Positions 1-8,172 of a DNA stretch of 64,000 nt are shown here, one piece after another. The DNA lies in assembly GCA_037577475.1 (NCBI GenBank), contig CM075188.1, positions 5,429,501-5,493,500 on the forward strand, written 5' to 3'. This DNA is from Chaunax sp. Z400. Taxonomy: Eukaryota > Chordata > Actinopteri > Lophiiformes > Chaunacidae. Every line of letters starts with the position of its first letter. The stretch's first letter is position 1. Both the position numbers and the translations under genes were made by a program. The notes under the pieces are model-generated. The model saw only the letters and a list, made by a program, of their open reading frames with translations, was not told where the DNA came from and did not search any database.

Positions 1-92
1 CGCTTCACCATTTATATTTATATTGATTGCCTGTTCACATCAGCATTTGGATTTCCTCTGATCGCCTGTTCGCATCAGCTTTGTATATCTTT
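1..92 (+). repeat. decayed 35-bp satellite monomers
   Basis: About 2.7 monomers related to the main satellite to the right. The order of words is the same: TATTGATTGCC, then TTCACATCAGCATTTGG, then CTGATCGCC, then GTTCGCATCAGC. They carry many private substitutions and lose similarity at about position 92. They show that satellite DNA also lies left of the 7.2-kb unique island, and probably continues beyond the window edge. Confidence 0.8.
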
Positions 93-811
93 GTGTCGCT
101 TTTCCGACTATTTAAATGTGAAGTATGGGCGGAAAAGGGCCTATGTCTTCAAAATACTCTAGTAATCTGACAAGTTTTCAACCTTTGTCTGTTCCTCTAT
201 GCTTTTTTAGGAAGGGCTCAGACACACAGAGAAAAACACTACTGTTCTTGGGAATTTAGCTGTAACTTCAGAAAGAATGACCGGAAACTAACTTTTCTTA
301 CTTTTACTTTTAATGAAGAACTGAGCAGTTTACAGAGAAAAAGAAAACATCCTCTGATAACATTTCTTCTGTTGACAACATGGCTAACAACTTCTTCTGT
401 TGAAGCCTACTTCCCTTAGTTGCAGATAGAGTGAGTGCAAACCGCTTCTGCCCCCTTGAACACATATGCGAATTAAAAGTATTAGAAAATTCAGGCCAAC
501 TAGCCTCTTTGGTTCATCACTCAACTACAATGATGAGTTCACTGCACTGAACCATTATTGACTAAATAAAAATAGTGTTCCACTGAACTGAAAACAGATT
601 TTCAGTGCAGAAATATCCTATTTATTACCAATCAAGAGTTTGTATCGAGTACAAGCGGCACATGTGCAGGGATTTTGTCATAACTGCGTATTCGGTGCAC
701 GACGCCTTCATACCATAAAGCCAAGTTAGCCTTAAATGCCATACATTATGTTATTAGATAACAAGTAGTCTCTCTTAAAACATCAAAGCAGTGGTTTTTT
801 GATGATGCTAT
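93..811. other. unassigned AT-rich sequence
   Basis: No convincing open reading frame, RNA gene or recognised mobile element on either strand. The sequence is single-copy within this window. Confidence 0.6.
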
Positions 812-839
812 CCCTAACCCTAACCCTAATGTAACCCTA
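812..839 (-). repeat. short interstitial telomere-like tract
   Basis: Three consecutive CCCTAA units followed by ATGTAACCCTAA, that is, TTAGGG repeats read on the minus strand. The tract is much too short to be a telomere end. It directly abuts copy 1 of the 198-bp tandem repeat. Confidence 0.75.
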
Positions 840-840
840 A

Positions 841-2185
841 TGCTCGTTTTCCTCCAATTATGCAATTCTTTCCATCTTTGTTGTGTAATAAAAACTTTAT
901 TTTCAATGTTGCATTCTTGATACTTATGTTTTCTGTTAGAAGACATATAGCACTATATGTACAATTATTATGAAGTACTTGTACCTTGTACTTTTCGAGT
1001 AATCCTACCTTTAAATACCATGTATCGATCAAAATAATGCTTTTTTCCTCAAATAATGCAATTCTTTCCAAATTTGATGTGTAATAAAAAACTTTATTTT
1101 CAATAGCGTTTTCATGCCACTTCTATTTTCTGTTAGAGCACATAGAGCACATAGAGCACTACATATACAATTATTATGAAATACTTGTACCTTGTACTTT
1201 TTTAGTAATCCTCCCGTGAAATACCATGTATCGATCAAAATAATGCTTTTTTTTCCTCCAATAATGCATTCTTTCCAAATTTGATGTGCAATAAAAACTT
1301 TATTGTGGATAGTGTATTCATGAGACTTATATATTACTTTAGAGGACCTATAGAACTACATGTACAATTATTATGAAGTACTAGTACTTCGTACTTTTCG
1401 AGTAATCCTACATTTAATTACCATGTATCGATCCAAATAATGCTCCTTTTCCTCCAATAATGCAATTCTTTCCAAATTTGATGTGTAATGAAAAACCTTA
1501 TTCTCAATATTGTATTCATGACACTTACATTTTCTGTTAGAGGACATAGAGCACTACATGTACAATTATTATGAAGTACTTGTACCTTGTACTTTTTTAG
1601 TAATCCTACCGTGAAACACCATGTATCGATCAAGATAATGCTTTTTTTTCCTCCAATAATGCATTCTTTCCAAATTTGATGTGCAATAAAAACTTTATTG
1701 TGAATAGTGTATTCATGAGACGTATATATTACTTTAGAGGACCTATAGAACTACATGTACAATTATTATGAAGTACTAGTACTTCGTACTTTTCGAGTAA
1801 TCCTACATTTAATTACCATGTATCGATCCAAATAATGCTCCTTTTCCTCCAATAATGCAATTCTTTCCAAATTTGATGTGTAATGAAAAACTTTATTCTC
1901 AATATTGTATTCATGACACTTACATTTTCTGTTAGAGGACATAGAGCACTACATGTACAATTATTATGAAGTACTTGTACCTTGTACTTTTCGAGTAATC
2001 CTACCTGGAATTACCATATATCGATCCAAATAATGTTTTTTTTCCTCTACTAATGCAATTCTTTACAAATGCGATGTGTAATAAAAACTTTATTTTCAAT
2101 AGTGTTTTCATGACACTTATATTTTCTGTTAGAGGACATAGAGCACTACATGTACAATCTTTATGATGTACTTGTACCTTGTATT
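841..2185 (+). repeat. 198-bp tandem repeat, about 6.8 copies, dimeric structure
   Basis: Monomers begin at about 841, 1038, 1244, 1441, 1639, 1836 and 2034, giving periods of 197, 206, 197, 198, 197 and 198. Each runs from TGCT(N)TTTTCCTCC through TTCTTTCCAAATTTGATG, a GTACTTGTACCTTGTAC-like stretch and ACCATGTATCGATC. Copies 3 and 5 share variants such as GTGCAATAAAAAC, and copies 4 and 6 share TGCTCCTTTTCC, so a two-monomer unit of about 396 bp was itself duplicated. Copy 2 is longer because a CACATAGAG word is repeated. Copy 7 stops at about 2185. Short minus-strand reading frames recur only because the repeat does; they are not genes. Confidence 0.92.
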
Positions 2186-3389
2186 GTAAAAAAATGAATG
2201 CAGGCAAAAGCTTCATTGTTTAGAAGAAACAAAAGGGGCAGGGGCAGGTAATGAGGACAAGCCTATGGACACTGATGTTGTTCATGTATGTATGTGCTTA
2301 AAAATGTATGGGTGTGTACATACTGCTGATATTTATGTTTAGTGTTCTATCTTTCATGCATCATTGTTTCATCCCAACAAGAAGGGAAAATATACATTTA
2401 AACAAATAAATATCCAAACACACAATCTGACCTCAGGCTCCAGACAAGCCTTTGAGATCCACACTTTGTTTCACTGCAGAAAAAACAAATCATTATCAGC
2501 TCTGATTTGAACTTCCACAGCCTACTATGTGGCACTTTAGCAAACCTGCAAACCTTTTTAGGATGAATTCCAGCACAAGCCTACATAGCATCAATATTGT
2601 TTGGCTCCCAGTTCCAGCATTTATTCTCATCTGTTGCCAAACACAAATGAAAAGCAAAGCAGAACAGTGATGAGGCGTTGTGTGACAGTGTCAGGCTTTT
2701 CATTTCCACTTTTGATATTCAATTCAGGCCCGCTCACACATGGATGATAACACGATAAATGAGTAAACATTACAGGCATCACTTTCTCACACTTAACAAT
2801 TTTTACACAATGTGCCAGCAGCCAGGAGAAGTCTATTATATATAGTGTTCTACAGTATATCATCTATTAGTGAACTAAATAAACATAATGTATATTCAAC
2901 TTCAATCAAGTTATAATATGATTATTAGTGCAGATTGACTGCCTACAAGGACCTGTAATCCCTCAGTCTGAGGATAAATGGGATCTGAGGTCCTCTATTG
3001 TAAAATCTTTGCTTAGCAAAAGTCAGATTCTGGGCTGTTTGAAACACAAATCCTCTTGTTTGTGACTAAAGATAATGTTATACTTCTTTCTCCTTCGCTC
3101 TTTAATGCATATATAGTTACTAAAGAGATAAATGTGGCTAAGCTTGATGCTGCGTGTCGTCGCCTCCACCCACAGCTGCCCAGCTGCTGTTGAGCTCAAC
3201 TCACTTTGTATTGACAGCAGCCATATCTGTCATCTGTGAGGTTTAACTTGTTCCTCACTGCTGTTAAGACCGGACACATTAACCCTGAACATATAAGAAG
3301 AGACAGAGATGGAGTTCTTATAAGTTATTATCCTGAATCACATCAGTCCAGAGTGCAACGTTGGGGGTGCTGTTGTAAACCTGGCATAT
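2186..3389. other. unassigned sequence
   Basis: Mixed AT-rich sequence with a slightly more GC-rich patch at about 3150-3250. I see no coding signal, no RNA gene and no match to the repeats elsewhere in the window. Confidence 0.55.
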
Positions 3390-3530
3390 AGAGAAACACT
3401 TTCAGAAAAGTCATGCTTTTCAAAGTGGGAATAAAAGTTGTTGGAACTATCTTCCCAATAGTTTTTATATAGTATTTTCATTCCCGCTTTGAAAAGCATG
3501 ACTTTTTGACTTTTCTGAAAATGTTTCTCT
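3390..3530. repeat. imperfect inverted repeat (hairpin-capable)
   Basis: The left arm at 3390-3432 (AGAGAAACACTTTCAG to AAAGTGGGAAT) is complementary to the right arm at 3480-3530 (ATTCCCGCTTTG to ATGTTTCTCT). The right arm has about 8 extra bases in its middle and there are a few mismatches. The loop is about 47 bp. It could be a small MITE-like element or a fold-back from a rearrangement. No target-site duplication is clear. It sits just upstream of the truncated LINE. Confidence 0.75.
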
Positions 3531-3578
3531 CCTCAGACGTTCTCTCTCCTCTGACTGTAACGTTGCCATTAACCAGGA

Positions 3579-4821
3579 ATGTGTCAGAGATGTCTTAAAA
3601 TAAATACTAGGAAGGCTCCTGGTCCAGATCACATCTGTGGGCGTACACTGCGATATTGTGCAGACCAGCTCAGCGGTGTCCTCAACCATATCTTCCAGAT
3701 GTCACTTGACACTAAAAGAATTCTTGTCATCTGGAAATCCTCCACTGTGATGCCTGTCCCAAAGAACAACTTAAGGCAACTTAATGATTTCAGACCAGTC
3801 GCTTTAACATCACTGATTATGAAAATCTTTGAACAAATGGTCAAAAACCTTGTTCTGTAGATGGTAAGCTTGATCCACAGGCTCTTATTTGCCAACTTCT
3901 CTTCGGCTTTTAATACGATGCTGCCGCATCTTTTGATAGAAAGGCTGTTGTGTGATTTTATGCTGCCTCACCAACTTGTATTATGGATCCTGGACGTCTT
4001 GACAAACAGAGAGCAGAGAGTTTTTGTTAATGGTTGCCTCTCAGACTCTGTAACCTTGTCCACCGGGTCGCCACAGGGGTGTGTCCTTTCACCCCTACTT
4101 TTTATTACGTACACTGATGGATGCAGAAGCACTCAGCAGAGTAGCTATTTGGTAAAGTTTTCAGATGACACTGTGTTGCTGTCCCTTCTCCAAGGCTCAG
4201 AATCAGACCATTCAGATGCTCTCACTCATTTCATTTCTTGGTGTGATGACAACTTCTTGGACTTAAATGTGTTTAAAACCAAGGAATTGATAATCGACTT
4301 TAGATGCAACACACACAATGAATGAAACACACAATGAAAGTGTGGAAGTGGTGACATCATACAAATGTTTGGGTACTGTCTTGGATGATCACCTTAAATC
4401 TGATATTAACACTGAGGCGATTGTGAAGCGTGGGCAGCAGAGAATTCCTCTTCTCCATGAATTAGATTCCTTCTCTGTCAGCCCTGCCCTTTATCAGTCT
4501 TTTATTGAGATTGTCCTGTGTTTTTCTTTTATCTGCTGGTTTCACAGCCTCACAGTCAAAGACAGAAACAGTCTGAACAACATTGTTAAAATCTGCTCTA
4601 AAGTCATCAGAGTGAAACAAAGAGATCTGAATTCTTTTTGCAACCAACAAATCCTCCAGAAAGCAGCGACTATTCTGTCTTCTGAACATGTTCTTTCAAG
4701 TGAATTTTCCTTGTTGCCATCAAGGCGTCGTTATGTTTTACCTCAATTTAAATTAACAGTTATTCAGAGTCATTCATACCCTCCACAGCCCATCTCTTAC
4801 ATGGTACATAGATCCTTTTAA
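3579..4821 (+). pseudogene. reverse transcriptase relic of the LINE
   Basis: Three open stretches (3579-3860, 3861-4325, 4318-4821) together cover the conserved RT core and the region after it. The first two are in one frame, separated by a TAG at 3858-3860. Residues before the stop match the RT N-terminal region (KAPGPDHI, WK, PVPK, LNDFRPVALTS). After it comes motif A, here ANFSSAF, where families of this type normally have an aspartate (DFSSAF), so one metal-binding Asp appears to be Asn. The second catalytic box keeps two aspartates as FSDD. The third stretch is in another frame after a 16-bp duplication. Full-length ORF2 proteins of this group are usually around 900 or more residues, so most of the 5' part, including any endonuclease, is absent. 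Confidence 0.85.
4311..4339 (+). repeat. 16-bp tandem duplication causing frameshift
   Basis: ACACACAATGAA occurs at 4311-4322 and again at 4327-4338, an offset of 16 bp. Sixteen is not a multiple of three, which explains why the LINE reading frame changes exactly here. Confidence 0.8.
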
Positions 4822-5066
4822 CTGTCCTTTTAATTGTCCTTTTTTATATATGCCGGTCTGATCTTTTAATTTTGAAAACTTTTCTAAGGTCATTATCCTT
4901 TTATTTGAATTATTCTCCCTTTTTTCCCCTTCATTTATAGATTTTATTCAGCTCCTTTGTACATTTTATTTATCTGTATCTTGTATTGTCTCTCCGTGTT
5001 TTATGTACAAGCTGCTCTAAATTAATTGCCCCCAGTGGGATTAATAAAGTTGTTTGAACTTGAACT

Positions 5067-5778
5067 ATAGTGTAACAACAATACAATTGGATCTTGGACC
5101 TACTTGTGAGACACAATTTGCTGTGAAGCAGTTGACTGAAACTCCACACAGAATTTGGTTTAAGTTTAAGAAAATCTGGAAGTAAAATTAAAGCTGCTGC
5201 ACAAGCAGTGAGTCACGACTGGACATTTTGAAAGGAGAAGAAAGAGGAAGAAAAATGAGAAACAGAGGAGGGTTCATCAGCAGAACTGTTATTTTATGTT
5301 TGAAGTCGTGTTGATTCACAGCACAATGCCTGAATAGCCAGGACCATATTTATCTGAAACCTTTTAAATTAAACATTTGTTAGAAATCATGTGTCTCTAG
5401 TTTAGTGTTTCTCCTGGGCGTGTGGAGGCCCTGTTCTGAAGGTTTTACATGTTTCCTGCTTTAACACACCTCAGTCATATATATTGGTCGATATGAGGCT
5501 TCTGCAGCTCGATGATGAACTGATCATTTGAAGAGGGAAACATCTAAAATATCCAGTACAGGGGACTGACACAACAATACCTTGTTATAAGATATGCATC
5601 CTGTATCAGCCAGGGATTGAGCCGACAACTTTGGACAACAAGGGGAAGTTTTGATCTAGTTGGCCAACATGTATGAAGCTTCTGCAGAAACAAGCAACAT
5701 GGGTTTGTTCCTTATAAGGTCATCACTGTGGAAAAAATGTTTGCTGGAAAATAGTCCTCATATTCAATGATGTTGACT
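5067..5778. other. unassigned sequence between LINE and SINE
   Basis: AT-rich DNA with a purine-rich stretch at about 5233-5272. I recognise no gene, RNA or element. Confidence 0.55.
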
Positions 5779-6000
5779 GGCTGTGGCTCAGGAGGTAGAG
5801 TGGTCGCTCAAGGAGCGAAAGGTCGGTGGTTCGGTCCCCAGCCTCTGCAAGTCTACAAGTCGAAGTATCCTTGAGCAAGATATCGAACCCCAATTTGCTC
5901 CCCGGGCGCCGAAAGGTAATGGCAGCCCACTGCTCCTCAGGGATGGGTCAAATGCAGAGAAAGAATTTCCCCCTGTGGAATTACTAAAGTATCTGGAAAA
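5779..6000 (+). mobile_element. tRNA-derived SINE with LINE-like tail
   Basis: The tRNA-like head spans 5779-5843. An A box TGGCTCAGGAGG lies at 5784-5795 and a B box GGTTCGGTCCC at 5828-5838, the two internal Pol III promoter elements. The ends GGCTG (5779-5783) and CAGCC (5839-5843) are complementary, like an acceptor stem, and CGCTC/GAGCG can form an anticodon-like stem. The body contains ATCCTTGAGCAAGATA. The tail CCCCTGTGGAATTACTAAAG near 5970-5990 resembles the 3' end of the LINE at about 5031-5050, as expected if LINE machinery mobilised it. An open frame reads through it by chance. No clear target-site duplication was found. Confidence 0.85.
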
Positions 6001-7244
6001 AGAAAAAAAAGATGAGAACTTTATAGCCTATATCGATACAGGGAAAAAATGTACCAGTTTTTATTTATGGCACAATGTTTTTCCAATTAATTGTTGAATG
6101 TTGTACTGTATTGTCTGCAGGACAGTAACTTGAATATTCCTCTCCCATATGGGGAGGTATTTTGTGTATGTTGTACTGTATGTAATGTTTTTATTGTGTT
6201 ATGACCCATTGGTGTTGTGGCCCAGAATAAAGTCTAATGTATACCAACCCAAAACATTATTGGTGTGTGAGTTGTAAGGAAAAAACAGAACTATTTGCTA
6301 CATGAGACACTATATGTTGGAAATGAAATGGTATCATCATATAGTTTCAGCTGTCTTTCTGATAAGTTAATATTTCTTTGCACTATTAGTCGTAATATGG
6401 ATTGAACATCCCAGAACTTCTTATCTCTGCCTTTGAGATGACAGAATATGTCTTTGCTTTTCATATTTAATTTATCAGTCCAACCGTTACTCAAGTCTTC
6501 TGATGGCTGTTGTTAAATATAGTCCTTATTCATTTGTGGATTTTCAGTGTCATCTTTTTTCAGATAGTGTAATAGTATTTTTGATCTTTTTTAAACTTCC
6601 ATGGTTACAAGTTGAATTTAGGGCTCATTCTGTGGGAGGGATTTCTCTCAGATGAGGGTTTCCAGGGCATAACTCAAAAGTTGTTAAAAGCTGTTTTACT
6701 AAACATTATGTACACATCTCCCATGTACTGTAAAGGTGCTTGTTGATATTTTATGCATTTTTTTATTCTGTTTTTTTTTTTGGAAAATTAAATTTTTTTT
6801 TCTCTGATGTATACAGTTATTAATGACAATCGCGATTAACAGGGACAATATATTGATTCCACATCAGCAAGTCTTAAAACTTAAAATTCATTTTCTACAA
6901 TATAGAAAAAATACCTTAGGCAGGGATATGACTATTCCATGCTTATATCTTATGTTGACTACAGTGCTTCCCACAGGATTTCAAGAAACTGTGGGGTGCT
7001 CCCCAATGATAAAATTTTGAACCTTTTAAAGTTAAATGCATCAATCTGGTGCACTCTGAGAGCAAAATTAAGAGGCCAAATCTATTTTGAACTTGTGCTC
7101 TGTAAATAATTTTTTTAAATTTTAGTAAAGAATCCAATCTAATCACCAATACGTTGGTTATATTGACAGGAATAGTGACATGACAAAAAGTCAGACTTAT
7201 AATGCACGGTGAACGAGATGGAGTTTAAGACAGTTCACAATGGT
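6001..7244. other. unassigned AT-rich sequence
   Basis: Very AT-rich, with T runs near 6760-6800 and one AATAAA at 6226-6231 that could be the tail of an unrecognised retroelement. Short open frames here lack any family signature. No gene or RNA is supported. Confidence 0.55.
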
Positions 7245-7262
7245 TAATAATAATAATAATAA
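7245..7262 (+). repeat. (TAA)n microsatellite
   Basis: Six TAA units, 32 bp before the left end of the first promoter module. Confidence 0.85.
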
Positions 7263-7470
7263 CTGAATACAGTAGGGTATACATTTGAGCCATCAAAAAA
7301 ATTAAGCTAAGGCACTGTGTAGATGGTCAAACTTTCTCCTCAGAATCCTGAAAATAATTTAACTTCAGCGACAGTCATAGTGTAGAAAAGGCCCCAAAGC
7401 TAATCCTGTTGTTAAATAGCGCTTTTCTATTTTATTAGCTGTTTAATGACCCATTCAGTGCTGTATTCCT

Positions 7471-7475
7471 ATTGG
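7471..7475 (-). promoter_or_regulatory. CCAAT box (reverse orientation)
   Basis: ATTGG followed by TTGCGCC. Present in copy 1 and in all subtype A modules; in subtype B it reads ATTCG, so the CCAAT is lost. It lies more than 550 bp upstream of the TATA box, which is far for a classical CCAAT box, so function is uncertain. Confidence 0.35.
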
Positions 7476-7747
7476 TTGCGCCGTCCCATCTGTGCACTGA
7501 GTCTGTTAACATACAGTGCAGTGTTGAACTCTTTCAGATGTGTTCAGCAGCTACTCACGTATGTGAGTTAAAGTATTAGTTAAACACGGTTGTTGCAAGT
7601 GGACTGAGCGTGAATGCCAATATAAGTATCTCATTTACTGTTGTGTTTGCTATTTGTTATGTATTTTAATAGTTTCGATTGTTTAAAGGTAAAGGATAAT
7701 TGTTGCTGTCGCTGTTAATTGAGCTTCGAAACTCCGTGAACGAACAT

Positions 7748-7757
7748 ACCGGAAGTG
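7748..7757 (+). promoter_or_regulatory. ETS-type site 1, ACCGGAAGTG
   Basis: Matches the consensus bound by ETS-family factors such as GABP and ELK. It is intact in all 12 modules. A second site follows 42 bp downstream. Confidence 0.6.
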
Positions 7758-7788
7758 TGTTTTCACGATAAAAGCACTGTGAATGGAT

Positions 7789-7799
7789 AACCGGAAGTT
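7789..7799 (+). promoter_or_regulatory. ETS-type site 2, AACCGGAAGTT
   Basis: Second ETS consensus. It is changed to AACAGGAAGTT in copies 3 and 4 and intact in the other ten. Confidence 0.55.
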
Positions 7800-7935
7800 A
7801 TGTGATGTTAGCGTTAGCCTAGCTTAACAGCGATAAATGAACTATCGGGGCTGCCGATTGACTCAGGGTGAGGGAGATTGAAGTCTCAGCGGCACAAAAA
7901 CACAAGGGATGGAAACTAAGGAAGCATTCTGTACC

Positions 7936-7950
7936 TAGCAACGGTTGCTA
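7936..7950. promoter_or_regulatory. palindrome TAGCAACGGTTGCTA (MYB/RFX-like)
   Basis: Two 7-bp arms around one base. It contains CAACGG, the core recognised by MYB proteins, and two AGCAAC half-sites like those of RFX X-boxes, although everted relative to a normal X-box. It is altered to CAAAGG in copies 6 and 8 and to CAACGC in copy 9. Confidence 0.45.
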
Positions 7951-7977
7951 TGCTGCAGTTGCTGCTTGGCGTGTTCA

Positions 7978-7995
7978 TGACGTGGCGTGACGTCA
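7978..7995 (+). promoter_or_regulatory. CRE half-site plus full CRE
   Basis: TGACGTGG at 7978-7985 and palindromic TGACGTCA at 7988-7995, the CREB/CREM/ATF consensus. The full site is intact in all 12 modules. In copy 11 the first site reads TGACGTGA, making three overlapping TGACGT words. Confidence 0.65.
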
Positions 7996-8035
7996 TACGC
8001 ACCCTTTCACACATTGTACTTTGATTTAGAAGGCA

Positions 8036-8042
8036 TATAAAA
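8036..8042 (+). promoter_or_regulatory. TATA box TATAAAA (module 1)
   Basis: Canonical TATA in GGCATATAAAACTC, 48 bp downstream of the CRE start. A start site would be expected about 30 bp further on, near 8065-8075, where TCAGCAG offers a weak initiator. Transcription would enter the satellite about 100 bp later. The element is unchanged in all 12 modules. Confidence 0.6.
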
Positions 8043-8097
8043 CTCAACTGTCAGTACGTATATGAACAAATCAGCAGATTCGTTCCCAAAGCAGAAG

Positions 8098-8114
8098 TTT
8101 TTTTTCTGTCCCAG
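8098..8114 (+). promoter_or_regulatory. candidate 3' splice acceptor
   Basis: A run of eight or nine T followed by CTGTCCCAG, a strong-looking polypyrimidine tract plus CAG, about 60-78 bp after the TATA box. It is retained in all modules, with CAG then T in copy 2 and CAG then G elsewhere. A candidate donor AAAG/GTAAAG lies upstream at 7685-7694. No evidence of use is available from sequence. Confidence 0.25.
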
Positions 8115-8172
8115 GCAAAGAGACACATCACAACAGACTTAAACTATGGAGTGATGGCTCGCTACATTTTTT

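Larger units (their letters stand above)
3560..5066 (+). mobile_element. dead, 5'-truncated L2/CR1/Rex1-like LINE
   Basis: This is the C-terminal part of a non-LTR retrotransposon ORF2, covering the reverse transcriptase and what follows, plus its 3' tail. Similarity starts just before RKAPGPDHI (codons from about 3612), continues through LNDFRPVALTS, FSSAFNTM, GSPQGCVLSPLLF, the FSDD catalytic box, YKCLG and LLPSRRRY, and ends near 4821. The 3' UTR ends with CCCAGTGGGATTAATAAAG and a short TTGAAC repeat at about 5066. The element is broken by a frameshift near 3600, a stop at 3858, a missing stretch of RT fingers just before motif A, and a frameshift at about 4320. It is clearly non-autonomous. 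The clade (L2, CR1 or Rex1) is inferred from motif style and would need a phylogeny. Confidence 0.88.
7295..8172 (+). repeat. promoter-like module copy 1 (ancestral-type, 878 bp)
   Basis: First of 12 copies of a non-satellite module. It begins at AAAAAAATTAAGC and ends at GCTACATTTTTT, after which satellite starts at once. It is the only copy whose left flank is unique DNA (GAGCCATC); every other copy follows a satellite monomer ending GTATTTC. It is the longest copy. It keeps both GTTAAATAG (about 7410-7419, lost in subtype B) and the AAAGTATTAG stretch (about 7570-7580, lost in subtype A), so both subtypes can be derived from it by one small deletion each. It also carries private substitutions. 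It holds the promoter elements listed separately and no coding sequence of note. Confidence 0.9.

Noticed and set aside
746..2216. Series of 66-81 codon minus-strand frames
   Set aside because: They repeat with the 198-bp tandem repeat and vary at its indels; no protein signature.
5783..6097. 104-codon open frame across the SINE
   Set aside because: It is a read-through of a tRNA-like, non-coding element with no protein-family features.
6849..6870. Possible stray satellite fragment (TATTGATTCCACATCAGCA)
   Set aside because: Only about 20 bases match, with a gap and no neighbouring monomer; chance in AT-rich DNA is plausible.
7725..7742. Pol III B-box-like GAGCTTCGAAACTCC in the module
   Set aside because: Mismatches key B-box positions, has no A box at suitable spacing, and no following T-run terminator at a tRNA or SINE distance.
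7295..8172. Module as a solo LTR
   Set aside because: It has a TATA box, but no TG...CA ends, no target-site duplication, no polyadenylation signal after the TATA, and its right end merges with satellite in a fixed phase.
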